DNA from: Paraphaeosphaeria minitans
Taxonomy: Eukaryota > Ascomycota > Dothideomycetes > Pleosporales > Didymosphaeriaceae
NCBI GenBank assembly: GCA_015832175.1
Contig: WJXW01000003.1
Location: 4,154,001 to 4,218,000, forward strand
Length of the DNA stretch: 64,000 bases
Reading direction: 5' to 3'
This document shows positions 1-11,113 of this stretch, one piece after another (position 1 is the stretch's first letter; every line of letters begins with the position of its first letter). Below the pieces are notes generated by a model, which worked only from the letters and a program-made list of their open reading frames with translations, ran no database searches and was not told the origin of the DNA. A program made the position numbers and the translations under genes.

Positions 1-1181
1 TTCTTCTGTACTCTTTCGCATGGGATTCTCCACAGGCCTGGAAAGCCTTTTTGTGGAGCATGATATAAAGCATGGCGCGCATGGCGCTCTCGCTTCTCTT
101 GAATGCAGCCTCCTACCTAATCTTCCCTTGCCCTACATTGTAAAATAGCCCCAGCCCATCGCCCTCTCCTACTTCCGTGCATGTCCGTCCCGTGCACCGG
201 GTACGTGTTCGCAGCTGGCGTCTCAACCACATAGAGAGGGTCCAAGGCAGCATCGTCTCCACTCCTCACGAGTTCAAGCATGGCTGAGCAGTGCCAGGCC
301 TTTGTTGCTGCGCAGTATTCACAGGATTGTTGCTTTGATATTTAAGCGGCATTTTTTCCTGTAGCTTGGTCGCAATGCGCTTTTGCGAGTCAACGATCAA
401 GGCCACGATGATATTGAGGAGACCATAATGGGCGGATGGGCCCACTTTATATGTCACTCAACCCAATGGCGAACCAGTCTTGGCGGGACATCCGTCGCCC
501 AACCGCTCGGCCAATATTGGTTTGAGGTGTTGGGAGCAGGTCGTCACCCTATCAGAGTACCGTGGAAGTAGAATAACCTTGGATGAGAGTGGTTGGAACC
601 GACGCCATGATGGTGCAACTGCGGAATTGTGGCATCCGTCCAGAGCCTGCACACGCAGATCCCATGCGGATTTTTCGGTCTATGACTTAATGCTGTGAAC
701 ACTGTCCTTCGAGAAGAGTTGACAGAACCGCCTACAAACACCTTGGCTACTATCGATACAGGTATGTCGAACATAGAAGCAAGCTCGTCCCGGGCGTCTT
801 CGCATTCTGGAGCGCTCGATGGATGTGTGATAGTATTGCAGTCCTTTGATCGGGGGAGTCATGGTAGGTGGGCATATGGGTTTCAAGGAAGTCCGCTCAT
901 GTGAACAGATGCTGCCAGCGCTCAAAAAGATACATCGCTCTCGCCATACTCGGACACATCCAGAAGTTGTTCCGTGGCACTGTCAGAAACAACTCGAACC
1001 TCTTCAGCATCAAGCGACTACAAAGAAGACCGAGCGGATGCGGTCGACCCGGGCGACGTGGATCAGTGAGCAACGTGACACAGCTTAATCGAAGGAAGTT
1101 AACGCTTACCCTGCCAGGGTATCGAATGAAAGAGCCAGAGTGACAAAACAGCAGCAATTCAAGATTTGGCTGGCTTGCGCG
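1..1181. other. 5' flank without a confident gene
   Basis: No reading frame here has recognisable protein features. Short open frames exist on both strands, and the largest (minus strand, about 897-1394) is a mirror image of the transporter exon that follows. The N-terminal exon of the transporter may lie in this stretch, because the first in-frame ATG of that gene falls inside its first membrane segment. I could not find a convincing splice pair to place it. Confidence 0.5.
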
Positions 1182-2494
1182 ATGCAGACATTCTGGGTGC
1201 AAGGGATCAATCAGAGCTTCGGCATCTTCCAAGCGCACTATGGCAGCGAGAAAGCTTTCCACGACGGGATCATCCGACGCGAGGACCAGATGCAAAGAGC
1301 TGCAATCGCGGGGATTCAGGCCCTTGGAAATGGGGGAATTGTCGCAATATTTGCGATGTTGTTCTTCCCGCGTCTTCCATTGATGGGAAGACATATCAAG
1401 ACACTGTGCGGCGTGGCCGCCATCTTTGCGACGCTGGGTTTCGCGTTAGCAGCAACATGCACCAATGTAAGCCGCTATGGTGATTGTTTGGCCAGAACTG
1501 ACGTGGTTGAAAGATTTGGTTTCTTCTCCTGACACAAGGACTTCTCGTCGGTATCGGGAATGGTGTTTTCTTCAACGTTCTGAGCGCGATCCTTCCGGAA
1601 TACTTTACCAATAAAGCGGGTCTAGCGCAAGGCTCCGTCCTATCATGTAGGTGGTCGAGACCCGTTTGCGCTGACAGGCACTGATGTTTTGTAGGTGGTG
1701 GCTTTGGGGGGCTCGCGCTCTCGCTGAGCCTTCCCAAGATTCTTGACTCGGTGGGATCCAGGTGGACGTTAGGATTCATGTCGATTCTTAGCGCGTTTTT
1801 CCTAGGGGTCTCTAGCTGCCTTGCAGTGCCACCTCGCAAGTGCCATAAACGACGCACCAAGCCTGTCGGATGGGGCACGTTCAAGAATCCCACCTTTACG
1901 CTTGTGTTCACGATAAACCTGATAAACCCCTTGACGGTCGCCATTCCGGCGACGTTTGGACCTGAATTCAGCAAGGCTCTGGGTTACCGCGTCGCCATGG
2001 CTTCGGTGATATTGGCACTTGTCAGCATAACTAGCATACCAGCGAGGTTCGCTACGGGATATGCGGCCGACCGACTTGGGCACAACAACGTATTATTCCT
2101 GGCGACATTTACGTACGCCATCAGCACGCTGGTGATGTGGCTTCCGGCTGCACATACAAACAGCAAGGCGGTCTGGATCGCCTTCAACGTTGTGTACGGT
2201 TGCGTGTTCGGCGTGTTCAACACGGTGATCAACTCGATACAGCGAGGACATTTTGGCGATGAGTTGTATTACTCGTACAACGGAGCGCTTGCATCGATCC
2301 GAGGCGTGGGCTATTTGGTCGGCGTGCCGGTTGCAGGCTCACTTGTGTCCAGGGTCGACGATGCGAACCTGCAGGGAAGCGATTTCACGCGGCCCATCGT
2401 CTATACAGGCACGCTTCTCGTGGTGTCGGTGTTCTGTCAGGCTGGGGTTCGATGGCTGGACGGCAGGAAGAATGGATGGAAATGGCTGAAGTAG
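1182..2494 (+). CDS. MFS transporter, monocarboxylate-porter type (N-terminus uncertain)
   Basis: Predicted polytopic plasma-membrane carrier of the major facilitator superfamily, closest in style to fungal monocarboxylate-transporter-like proteins; the substrate cannot be read from sequence. Three exons fit: 1182-1466, 1514-1646 and 1695-2494, with GT-AG introns of 47 and 48 bp, giving about 405 residues. Support includes the opening membrane segment with the motif QGINQSFGIFQAHYG, a Gly-rich helix GGFGGLALSLSLP directly after intron 2, the cytoplasmic-loop signature RFATGYAADRLGHNN, and the last helices ending in RWLDGRKNGWKWLK. The open frame extends upstream to about 1140 without an ATG, so the true start is probably in a missed upstream exon. 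Family members usually run 430-500 residues with a short cytosolic tail before helix 1. Family call is fairly sure; start and substrate are not. Confidence 0.75.
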
Positions 2495-3658
2495 TGATGG
2501 TTGCAGAGAAGCAGCAGAGAGAGAGAGGTAAGAGTAGTCAACGGCAGCGGAGGCATGATGAGAAGCACGCGCGGCAGACAGGAAGGCGCGGATGACCCGG
2601 GCAAGGAAATAGCGAGCCCTAAAAGTTACAGATACCATAGATTTGAGAGGCGTAGAACGTTGGAAGCAGTCTTTTGGTGGTCTGTCAGAGGATACGATAA
2701 TAATAGGATGCACCTGAATCTCTCGTCAGGGTGTGTATATATTGGCATCAGCTGATCAACTACATGCACTCGCTTGCGTGGCGCCATTATGTCATCTGGA
2801 CATGGCGTTTGTGTTGGCTACCACAAAAGTAGTAGTGTTCAAAAATTTTACTTAGAAATACCAAATTGCTACTTTGAATTAAATTTCAAATGTTACAACT
2901 TAACTCTATGTAACTGCATTCTATTTCACTTTAGTTAAAATTAATTTTGTTAGAAATGTTTTGAAAAAGATGAATTTAGAAGACGTATATTAGAAAGGTA
3001 ATTTATATTAGACTAGCCTGGCCTAGACTGACTATAGCTGATTCGCTAATTTCGCGTCAAGACAACCTGGCCCCGGTCTGCTCGTGTTCCTCTGCCGTGC
3101 AGGGCGACGTCACCGGGATTGCAGGTACAGTACCTATCTGCAGAGCCCAGCATGTTACACAGCATGCGGTCCCACAACCTCAAAACGAATCTTCTTACTT
3201 TGGCTTCCAACTTTCTTCTCGACCCCGTCTTCAACGAACAAACAGGAGCATGGAGAGCAATGTGACGAGATGGATCGACTGCGGGTGATGAGCTTAGCGA
3301 GCGAATGGGAGTTGCGGCGTGCCTGCCCGAACGCGGATCATTGTCTGCGCGTGTTGCTGTATGAAAACATGCGTCTCCGCACCATGGGCCACCCCATTCA
3401 CCTTCACCTTCACCCCTACCTACCGCCTGGGACGTTTGACCTGAGGCGCGTGCTTTCACTGCCCACCGTGCGCGCATTCACCCCCCAATGGCCCCGAGGA
3501 GAACAAGAATTCGTCGTCGGAGCTAGCGGCCCGCGCGCTTGCATTGGTACATTCCTATATCACCTCAACGACCAGCGACAGCAAGTGCGATGGAAGCCGT
3601 TTGACATGTCCCCATCCAAGCGCAACACGCGAATACGTCGATATATTCGGCCTTCGCC
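2495..3658. other. Intergenic region with an AT-rich island
   Basis: No gene is recognised. Bases about 2820-3020 form a distinct AT-rich island inside otherwise GC-balanced DNA. From about 3050 to 3658 the sequence is the likely promoter and 5' leader of the WD40 gene. A 202-codon open frame running 3084-3692 overlaps that gene's start in another frame, begins with a non-ATG codon and has low-complexity composition, so it is treated as chance. Confidence 0.5.
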
Positions 3659-6600
3659 ATGTCGCTCACGCCAAACCATCCCAGAATCATGAGCCCGGCC
3701 TGGGGGAATGGGCTCAAGCTCACGCCGTCGCCGTCGCCCTTCCTCAAGAATACCCCGCTGCGCTCGCCCATGAAAGCACAGCGCGCCGAAGCATCGCTCG
3801 CCCTCCGCCAGGTAATTGGCACCTCGGCCAGCTCTGCCAACTCCTTCGACAGCCTCCCCGACGCGAGCTCCTTCGCCTTTTGCGCAGGCGCTGCCGCTGT
3901 GCTCGCGACGGTCCACGACGACCAACATGTCTCGCAGCGCTTCTACCGCGCGCGACCGACGGCGAACCCCATAAACCCTTCCTCCTCTGTATACGGAGGC
4001 CCCTCCACCCCGATGCAGAACGAGAGTCGGAACCGCACCGCTGCATCCCTGCGCGAGTCTGGCATAGGTGCGTCTCCATTGGGATCGCCTGCCCTTGACT
4101 GGAGTGCCTCGCCAGGCGGGACATCGTGGTCAGCGAGAGACAGGATAAAGGCTGCGACGTGTGTGGCTTTCAGTCCGGACGGCAAGTACCTTGCTGTTGG
4201 AGAGACGGGACACAAGCCGCGCGTATTGATGTTCTCAACCGCACCCGATGCACCCTCGGAAACCCCGCTCACGGCGCTCTCCGACCACACCTTCGGCGTC
4301 AGGTGCCTCGCCTTTTCACCAGATTCACAATACTTGGCCAGCCTGGGCTCCCCCAATGACGGCTTCCTGTACATCTGGAGCATCAATTCGCGCACAGGAG
4401 CTGCGAGCCTGTACGCCAGCAACAAGTGTACCAGCACCATCAATCGCATGGCATGGATGGGCAACAGTGTGGTGACGGTCGGCACCAGGCATGTCAAGGT
4501 CTGGCGCATGGAGGAACCTCATCCCGCATCTCGATTGTCCAAGACGCGGCAAAGCGATGCGCCCTTTCTATCCACGAGCACGCACAAGACACTGCCTGGG
4601 AGAAATTGCATATTGGAGAGTCTGTTGGAGGCGAACTTTACGAGCGTCGTGGCTGTGGCTCCCTCGAAAGCTGTCGTTGCAACAGACAAGGGCCAGCTCT
4701 GCCTCATCGATGACAGCGACGGCACGCAGCGGTTCTTCAAGGTCGCAGAAGCTGGAATTGCCGTAACCTCGATGGCGGTCGACACTCAAGGCAGACTCCA
4801 TCTGGCTAGCAGCCAGGGAGGTCTCAAAACGCTTACTATCAGCGATACCATCGATTTACTCACCCCGCCCCCATCGCCGCCTCCCAGGGTAGAGTCCCCA
4901 ACCGTCACCTTGAGCACGGACTCGAACAAGATCGAAGCCGTGGGTTCGCTCCTTGATTACCTTGTCACCGTTGACTCTCAAAACTCAATTCGATTGTCTG
5001 ATGCATGCGCCCCCGACGATGATACCATGGTTGGTGATGTTCTGCAAAAGCTTCCAGCCCATGGTGACCCTGTGCTTGGCGTGGCACCGTTGGCTGAGTC
5101 GAACTCCCTGGAGGCATCATTTTACACATGGTCGACAGGTGGTACTGTTCTCTACTGGAACCAAGAAGGTACCTACAAGGAGATGCTGGACGTCCCACTC
5201 GAACAGATACCTGGCGCAGATGAAGTCAATGAGCTCAAAACCGTGGCTTCATCTGCCGACGCCAACGTGCTTGTTACCGGTGACAAGTACGGTGTGCTAC
5301 GGATCATCGATCGTCGGACCCGGTCTAGTCTCGTCGACATGAAGGCGCACTCGAACGAGATAACAGGCATATCCATGTTTGAAAGCAAAGACGTGGCGTA
5401 CATTGCCAGCAGCGCAAGAGATCGGCACATTCAGATTCTCCAGAAGAAAAGTGAAAGCTGGGACCTTCTACAAACGCTTGACGAGCACGTGGGAGCCGTG
5501 ACAGGAGTCCTATTCGCGAGAAACGGAGAAAGACTCATATCCATGAGCTCGGACCGCACGATTGTCGTACGCGAACTCGCATATCGACAAGACACAGAGA
5601 GCATGGACAGGGCTTTCATCATCCTGCGGACCATCATCTTGAAGTCATCCCCTGTGTCGATGACGTTGGATACCGACCAAGAGGATGTCATTCTGGTGTC
5701 CACGGTGGACCGCCACGTACACAAGTACGATCTGCGCAACGGTCAGTGTCTGAGCAGCTTTCGGGCTTCAGACACGGAGGGCGGCGATGCTGTCGTACTC
5801 TCGTCGCTGGCACATATTCCGCGCACGTGGGGATCCCCTCTGATCGCTGGCGTGTCGAGCACCGACAAGTCGATACGAATCTATGAAGAGAACGGAACGC
5901 TGGTCGCTCGTGACTGGGGCCACACAGAAGGGGTAAGAGACATCACCCTGTTGAAGTCGGGCAGCGAACCAGACGATGACAGCAGCGAGAGATCACTGGT
6001 AACGGTAGCGGCTGACGGCACCATTTTCGTCTGGGGTCTCCTACTCATTCCTTCGCGACAACACATGTCCCATTCGATGGACTTGCTTGGGCCGAATACG
6101 CCGTCGAACAAGGATCTACTGGCAAGCAAGCCGCCGCTGAGACGTGTCTTCTCCCAGTCCGAACTTGCGCGGTTCCAGCGCTCGGAGGACGACCAGACGA
6201 CACCGACGGGCAAACGGTCTCCCACACTGCGCAAGAAGTTTTCCAAGTTTTCTCTAGCGTCGACTCCGAATCTGGAGCCCTCTCCCATGTCCAGCATGGC
6301 AAAAGACCGTGGCACAGGGTCGGCGCAGTCGATGCGCAGGGGGAACCGCAACCGGTCGCCTTCGCCTCCAAGCCCCCGTCATCAGCAGGTGGCGAAGCGT
6401 CGGTCATCAGTCGACGTCCGACTCCGCTCCAAACAAGGTCCGGGGACCGAGTTTGGGAGCCTAGCGTCGGCGACGGAGAGTCTGTGTCGGACGTTGCGGG
6501 CGTATCGAAAGCGCATCGGCAACAGCAACGACGGCCTCGGCGCAGACGTGGTGCGCGAAGTGGAGCGAGAGCTGGCGTTGACGGCGCGCGCGGTGGGGGA

Positions 6601-6871
6601 AAAGGCCAAGTCGAACGTGGAGCTCAACGAGACGACGATTCAGAAACTGCTCGATCAGTACTCGGAGCGTCTGGTCAGCATACTGGACGAGAGGATATCG
6701 GCCAGCGTGGCTCTGCACGCGAGGCACAACAGCGAGAGCTCGGGAGGGCTCGTCTCTCCCATGCTGCCGCAAGAAGGGAATGTGACGAGGAGCAAGGAAG
6801 CGGACGCGGCGAGGGAAGAGTCTGCGAGGGGCACGAGCGAGTCGCCCGCGGACACGGCGTTCATCCGGTAG
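3659..6871 (+). CDS. WD40-repeat scaffold protein, MABP1/WDR62-like
   Basis: Intronless 1,070-residue protein. Residues about 1-160 are Ser/Pro-rich, including a FAFCAGAAAVLA segment that looks like the first blade strand. Residues about 165-790 carry many WD40 units, for example ATCVAFSPDGKYLAVGE, VRCLAFSPDSQYLASLG, HVGAVTGVLFARNGERLISMSSDRTIVVREL and a final DGTIFVWG, consistent with two stacked propellers. Residues about 790-930 are a basic Ser/Pro-rich linker. About 930-1020 form a predicted coiled coil with regularly spaced Leu, Glu and Arg. In animals MABP1 and WDR62 share this layout (long WD40 array, disordered tail, C-terminal dimerising helix) and act as JNK or spindle-pole scaffolds; a similar role in the fungus is inference. 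The ATG at 3659 opens the frame, and a second at residue 11 is possible. Family call is good; function is unknown. Confidence 0.85.
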   Translation: MSLTPNHPRIMSPAWGNGLKLTPSPSPFLKNTPLRSPMKAQRAEASLALRQVIGTSASSANSFDSLPDASSFAFCAGAAAVLATVHDDQHVSQRFYRARPTANPINPSSSVYGGPSTPMQNESRNRTAASLRESGIGASPLGSPALDWSASPGGTSWSARDRIKAATCVAFSPDGKYLAVGETGHKPRVLMFSTAPDAPSETPLTALSDHTFGVRCLAFSPDSQYLASLGSPNDGFLYIWSINSRTGAASLYASNKCTSTINRMAWMGNSVVTVGTRHVKVWRMEEPHPASRLSKTRQSDAPFLSTSTHKTLPGRNCILESLLEANFTSVVAVAPSKAVVATDKGQLCLIDDSDGTQRFFKVAEAGIAVTSMAVDTQGRLHLASSQGGLKTLTISDTIDLLTPPPSPPPRVESPTVTLSTDSNKIEAVGSLLDYLVTVDSQNSIRLSDACAPDDDTMVGDVLQKLPAHGDPVLGVAPLAESNSLEASFYTWSTGGTVLYWNQEGTYKEMLDVPLEQIPGADEVNELKTVASSADANVLVTGDKYGVLRIIDRRTRSSLVDMKAHSNEITGISMFESKDVAYIASSARDRHIQILQKKSESWDLLQTLDEHVGAVTGVLFARNGERLISMSSDRTIVVRELAYRQDTESMDRAFIILRTIILKSSPVSMTLDTDQEDVILVSTVDRHVHKYDLRNGQCLSSFRASDTEGGDAVVLSSLAHIPRTWGSPLIAGVSSTDKSIRIYEENGTLVARDWGHTEGVRDITLLKSGSEPDDDSSERSLVTVAADGTIFVWGLLLIPSRQHMSHSMDLLGPNTPSNKDLLASKPPLRRVFSQSELARFQRSEDDQTTPTGKRSPTLRKKFSKFSLASTPNLEPSPMSSMAKDRGTGSAQSMRRGNRNRSPSPPSPRHQQVAKRRSSVDVRLRSKQGPGTEFGSLASATESLCRTLRAYRKRIGNSNDGLGADVVREVERELALTARAVGEKAKSNVELNETTIQKLLDQYSERLVSILDERISASVALHARHNSESSGGLVSPMLPQEGNVTRSKEADAAREESARGTSESPADTAFIR

Positions 6872-6936
6872 GTTCGCGGTGCGGTGGAGGCAGCGGGATG
6901 TTTTTGAGGGAGAGATTTGGCGTTTTAGGCGGGACA

Positions 6937-7111
6937 CGGGATTGATTTTGGCAGCACGTGTCTGGGCGAGGGAACGGGATACGGGATGGTTTTGGCAACA
7001 CGTGTCTGGGATTGCTGGGGGGGCACAAGACGTGTTCTGGGCGAGCTGGAGGTGACGGCGTACGGCGTACGGCGAGGGCGAGGGCGAGGGCGAAGGCGAA
7101 GGCGAAGGCGC
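6937..7111. repeat. Short direct repeat and GGCGAG/GGCGAA hexamer array
   Basis: Just 3' of the WD40 gene, a segment of roughly 28 bp containing TTTTGGCA, CACGTGTCTGG and a GGGAT block occurs twice (about 6937-6966 and 6987-7013). It is followed by a hexanucleotide array of GGCGAG changing to GGCGAA at about 7071-7111. Confidence 0.7.
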
Positions 7112-7263
7112 ACGGCATCCTTTCCGGCGGTCGGCAACGACAGATGGCATTTATGATGTACCATAGCTTCGGTTCCCCAGTGCTAGACTACTAGGTATCT
7201 CCTAGACTATGCCTCGCACAGAGGGGTCCATTTCACGCAATGCACGTCGGGGCGGTGGGTCGC

Positions 7264-7309
7264 TGTTTGTTCGTTTGTTCGTTTGTTTGTTTGTTTGTTT
7301 GTTTGTTCG
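7264..7309. repeat. GTTT/GTTC microsatellite
   Basis: About eleven units of GTTT with scattered GTTC variants, in the intergenic region upstream of acetyl-CoA synthetase. Confidence 0.9.
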
Positions 7310-8297
7310 TGGCGGCAGCCGTGTTCGAATCACAACATCTACCCAGTCTACCTACCTACCTCCCTCCCTCCTTACCTACACAGGCAGGGCGATGGCGGAA
7401 GCGAGGTGGGCGGACATTCGTGGCTGCTAGGTACCTACCGGTACTACCTACTGTGTGTGGCTGTGCTGCGGGGCTGCGGTGTGGCTGAGCTGGACTGGAC
7501 TGGGCTCTGAGATGCGGGGCTGGGCTGCGTCGTGTGGTCACTGGCGTGGGTTGTGCGTTGTGCGTTGGGTCGGCTCCAGTCTGCCCAGCGCCTCGGGCCG
7601 CCAGGGTCACGGGATGGGATGGGATGGGATGAAAGAAACTAGGTACGAACTTCCCCAGGTCCGGGCGATTCGTCAGCGATGTTGGGAGTCTAGCAGCCTA
7701 CCTACCTAGGTCGACTAGATGCAAACAAGCAGTCTGCAGCAGCCGTGGTTGCAGCATCCACCACGACCAAAGGCGGCCGAGGAGCCAGGCCGGACAAGCG
7801 GAGTGATGGATGGACGGCCACTGCCATCCGAGGGTCACAGACACACACACACAAGCCCTTCCTTCGTCCCCGCAGACGGGACCGTCATGGCCAGAGCCAG
7901 CGCCAGAGCCAGAGCCAGAGTCTGATGAGGCCAGTTGGTGGTGTTCATAAGAACATGGTCTGATCTGTTCGTCTCTTCTCTTCTCGTCTCCTCTCCTCTT
8001 CCCTCGCTTCCTTGCCTCTCCTCCCCAGTTCCACCCCCCACCACCCACCACCCACCACCCACCGCATAGGCACCGCCGAGTCGCCTGGCGGTCCTTCTCC
8101 GAGCGACACCGCCCAATTTGCGGCCTGCAATCACCCACCCACCCACCCTTTTACCCGGACCGAAGGCGCTGCCTTAAAGAGAGCCATCCATCGCTCCTCG
8201 AGTGCCGCGAGACCCGTCGCCCACTGACCTCGGCCGCACCGCACCGCACCGCACCGCACACCATCGCCAGAACTCGCGCCCCATTGACCGAACCACC
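7310..8297 (+). promoter_or_regulatory. Probable promoter and 5' leader of acetyl-CoA synthetase, rich in simple repeats
   Basis: This kilobase has no convincing gene. It holds TACC/TCCC runs (about 7348-7375), GGGAT units (about 7613-7631), an ACAC run (about 7838-7852), CAGAGC units (about 7893-7920), a CCCACCA array (about 8036-8062) and a GCACC array (about 8236-8258). The pyrimidine-rich stretch 7970-8035 and the ACCACC context before the ATG at 8298 fit a fungal core promoter and leader. I did not recognise specific transcription-factor sites with confidence. Confidence 0.45.
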
Positions 8298-11040
8298 ATG
8301 TCCGACGGCGACACCAAGCCGCCCGTGGTGCACGAGGCCCACGACGTCGACACCTTTCACGTCCCCAAGGCCTTTTACGAGTGAGTGCGCCTGTGTTGTC
8401 AAGTACCTACCTGTCTACCGGTCAACCGGTCTACCTACCTACCTACCACCTACCACCTGCCACCTACTACCTCCCTACTACCTCCCTACTACCTCCCTAC
8501 TACCTCCCTACTACCTCCCTACTACCTCCCTACTACCTACCTACCTGTGTCCGGGCCGCCGGCGACGTGGGCGGCGTTGGGGCATGCATGGCCGCCCGCG
8601 GCGAAGAGCGGGGTGATGCTGACCCCGCCAACGCCAATGCCCAGTGCTGCAGGGCCCTGGCATCGTCATCGTCGTCGCCCTCGCCGTCGGCCAAGCACAC
8701 GCGCCCTCGCATTCGCCCAAGCACACACACCCTCGCAATCGCCCAAGCACACACACACGTCCTCGCAATCGCCCAAGCACACACAAGCCCTCGCAATCGC
8801 CCAAGCACACATACACGCCCCAGCACACCCAAATCTAACCCCCCGCCAGCAAGCACCCCCACACCAAACCGCATCTCGACGGCCTCGAGCACTACCAGAA
8901 GCTGTACAAGGAGTCCATCCAGGACCCGCACAAGTTCTGGGGCAACCTCGCGCGCGACCTGCTCACCTGGGAGCGCGACTTCCAGACCGTACACGCCGGC
9001 AGCTTCGAAAACGGCGACAACGCCTGGTTCGTCGAGGGCCGCCTGAACGCCAGCTACAACTGCGTCGACCGCCACGCCTTCAAGAACCCAGACAAGCCCG
9101 CCATCATCTACGAGGCCGACGATGCCGCCGACGGCCGCATCATCACCTACGGCGAGCTCCTGCGCGAGGTCTCCAGGCTCGCCTACACCCTCAAGGAGAT
9201 GGGCGTCCGCAAGGGCGACACCGTGGCCCTGTACCTGCCCATGATTCCCGAAGCCGTGATTGCCTTCCTCGCCTGCTCGCGCATCGGCGCCGTGCACTCT
9301 GTCGTCTTTGCCGGCTTCTCCTCGGACTCGCTGCGCGACCGCATCATCGACGCAGAGAGCAAGGTCGTCATCACCACCGACGAGGGCAAGCGCGGCGGCA
9401 AGACCATCAGCACCAAGAAGATCGTCGACGACGCCCTCAAGCAGTGCCCCAACGTCTCCCACTGCCTCGTCTACAAGCGCACCGGCACCGACGTCCCGTG
9501 GACCAAGGGCCGAGACTACTGGTGGCACGAGGAGGTCGAAAAGTACCCCAACTACATCGCCCCGGAGTCCATGAGCTCAGAGGACCCCCTCTTCCTGCTG
9601 TACACGTCCGGCTCTACCGGCAAGCCCAAGGGCGTCATGCACACGACGGGCGGGTACCTCATCGGCGCTGCCGCGACGGGCAAGTACGTCTTTGACATCC
9701 ACGACAAGGACGTCTTCTTCTGCGGTGGCGACGTTGGCTGGATCACCGGTCACACCTACGTCGTCTATGCGCCGCTGTTGCTCGGCGTTGCCACCGTCGT
9801 ATTCGAAGGCACCCCTGCCTATCCCAACTTCTCGCGCTACTGGGACATCGTCGACAAGTACAATGTCAGCCAGTTCTACGTGGCGCCCACCGCCCTGCGA
9901 TTACTCAAGCGCGCCGGTGACGAGCACGTCAAGCACAAGATGAAGAACCTGCGCGTGCTCGGATCCGTGGGAGAGCCGATTGCCGCCGAGGTGTGGAAGT
10001 GGTACTTTGAGGTCGTCGGAAAGGAGGAGGCACACGTTGTAGACGTAAGCACATCCTCGAAGGAAACGCTGCAGCCAAGACTAACAACGGCAGACATACT
10101 GGCAAACGGAGACGGGCTCGCACGTCATCACACCGCTGGGCGGCGTGACACCCACGAAGCCCGGATCGGCCTCGCTCCCCTTCTTCGGCATCGAACCCGC
10201 CATCATCGACCCCGTGTCCGGCGAGGAGATCCACGGCAACGATGTGGAAGGCGTGCTTGCGTTCAAGCAGCCGTGGCCCAGCATGGCGCGCACGGTCTGG
10301 GGCGCACACAAGCGATACATGGACACGTACCTGAACGTGTACAAGGGCTACTACGTGAGTCCCGGGACATGCTTTGGCTGCGAAGCGTCTTGTGCTAATC
10401 GTGGCAGTTCACGGGCGACGGCGCAGGCCGCGACCACGAGGGCTACTACTGGATCCGAGGCCGTGTGGACGACGTCGTGAACGTTAGTGGCCACCGTCTG
10501 TCGACGGCCGAGATCGAAGCCGCGCTCATCGAGCACCGTAAGTAGCGTATCCTTTGCTGCGTGCGCCCCAGAAGACGCCAAGCTGACCTCGTCCGCAGAC
10601 GGCGTGGCTGAAGCCGCCGTCGTGGGCGTCCACGACGAGCTCACGGGGCAAGCGGTCAACGCCTTCGTGGCGCTCAAGGACGGCAACGACAACTCGGACC
10701 AGACAAAGAAGGACCTGATCCTGCAGGTGCGCAAGTCGATTGGTCCGTTTGCCGCGCCCAAGGCCATCTTCGTGGTGCCGGATCTGCCCAAGACGCGGTC
10801 CGGGAAGATCATGCGGCGCATTCTGCGCAAGATCTTGGCGGGCGAGGAGGACCAGTTGGGCGACACGACCACGGTAAGCCGCGCTTTTCACTTTTCTTGG
10901 AAGCGTTGTCACGGGGTGTGGTGTTTTGCAGAGTGGACGCGCGTCGTGGGCTTGGAATGCGGGCTAACGGTGCGCAGCTGTCGGACCCGTCGGTCGTCGA
11001 TAAAATCATTGACGTGGTGCATTCGGCCAAGAAGAAGTAA
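8298..11040 (+). CDS. facA: Acetyl-CoA synthetase (acetate-CoA ligase)
   Basis: AMP-forming ligase that activates acetate with ATP and CoA through an acetyl-adenylate to acetyl-CoA, needed for growth on acetate or ethanol and for histone acetylation. Six exons fit: 8298-8380, 8850-10044, 10094-10354, 10408-10537, 10599-10873 and 10978-11040, all with GT-AG introns; the total is 668 residues, the usual length. Visible motifs are the nucleotide-binding loop [14 protein letters not shown] starting at residue 279, the [10 protein letters not shown] segment, the TYWQTETG motif at the start of exon 3, and the C-terminal RSGKIMRR whose Lys (residue 626) is the conserved catalytic lysine, regulated by acetylation in this family. 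The short first exon encodes a cytosolic-type N-terminus with no presequence. Intron 1 is unusually long (469 bp) and filled with minisatellites. The gene symbol follows Aspergillus usage. Confidence 0.95.
8463..8535. repeat. 11-bp minisatellite in intron 1 of acetyl-CoA synthetase
   Basis: About six to seven near-perfect head-to-tail copies of CTACTACCTCC lie inside the first intron, preceded by looser CTAC/CTACC runs from about 8404. Pyrimidine-rich on the transcribed strand. Confidence 0.9.
8697..8830. repeat. 26-31 bp minisatellite in intron 1 of acetyl-CoA synthetase
   Basis: Five copies of a unit built from CCTCGCAATCGCCCAAGC plus a variable ACACAC tract lie between the 11-bp array and the 3' splice site at 8849. 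Copies differ mainly in the length of the CA tract and a few substitutions, which suggests replication slippage. Confidence 0.9.
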
Positions 11041-11092
11041 GACGGCGTATAGAGGGATGCTGAGGCGCTTGAGTGGCGCCCAAGTTTCACTA

Positions 11093-11113
11093 GCCTCCAC
11101 TTTGGGTGGAGGC
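11093..11113 (+). other. Perfect small hairpin in the 3' UTR of acetyl-CoA synthetase
   Basis: GCCTCCAC, a 5-nt loop, then GTGGAGGC, starting 53 bp after the stop codon. It could be a 3'-end RNA structure, but chance cannot be excluded. Confidence 0.4.

Noticed and set aside
897..1394. 165-codon open frame on the minus strand
   Set aside because: Mostly opposite the first transporter exon, no protein-like features; a coding-strand shadow.
3084..3692. 202-codon open frame upstream of the WD40 gene
   Set aside because: Non-ATG start, overlaps the WD40 start in another frame, low-complexity composition; probably 5' leader.
7321..7336. GTGTTCGAATCAC, resembling a tRNA B box
   Set aside because: No A box or cloverleaf upstream; surrounded by simple repeats.
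8697..8830. Regular 26-31 bp repeats considered as a CRISPR array
   Set aside because: Eukaryotic intron, no unique spacers between units, variation is CA-tract length; it is a minisatellite.
8533..9528. 331-codon minus-strand open frame
   Set aside because: Opposite to acetyl-CoA synthetase exon 2 and the intron minisatellite; its composition is explained by the GC-rich coding strand.
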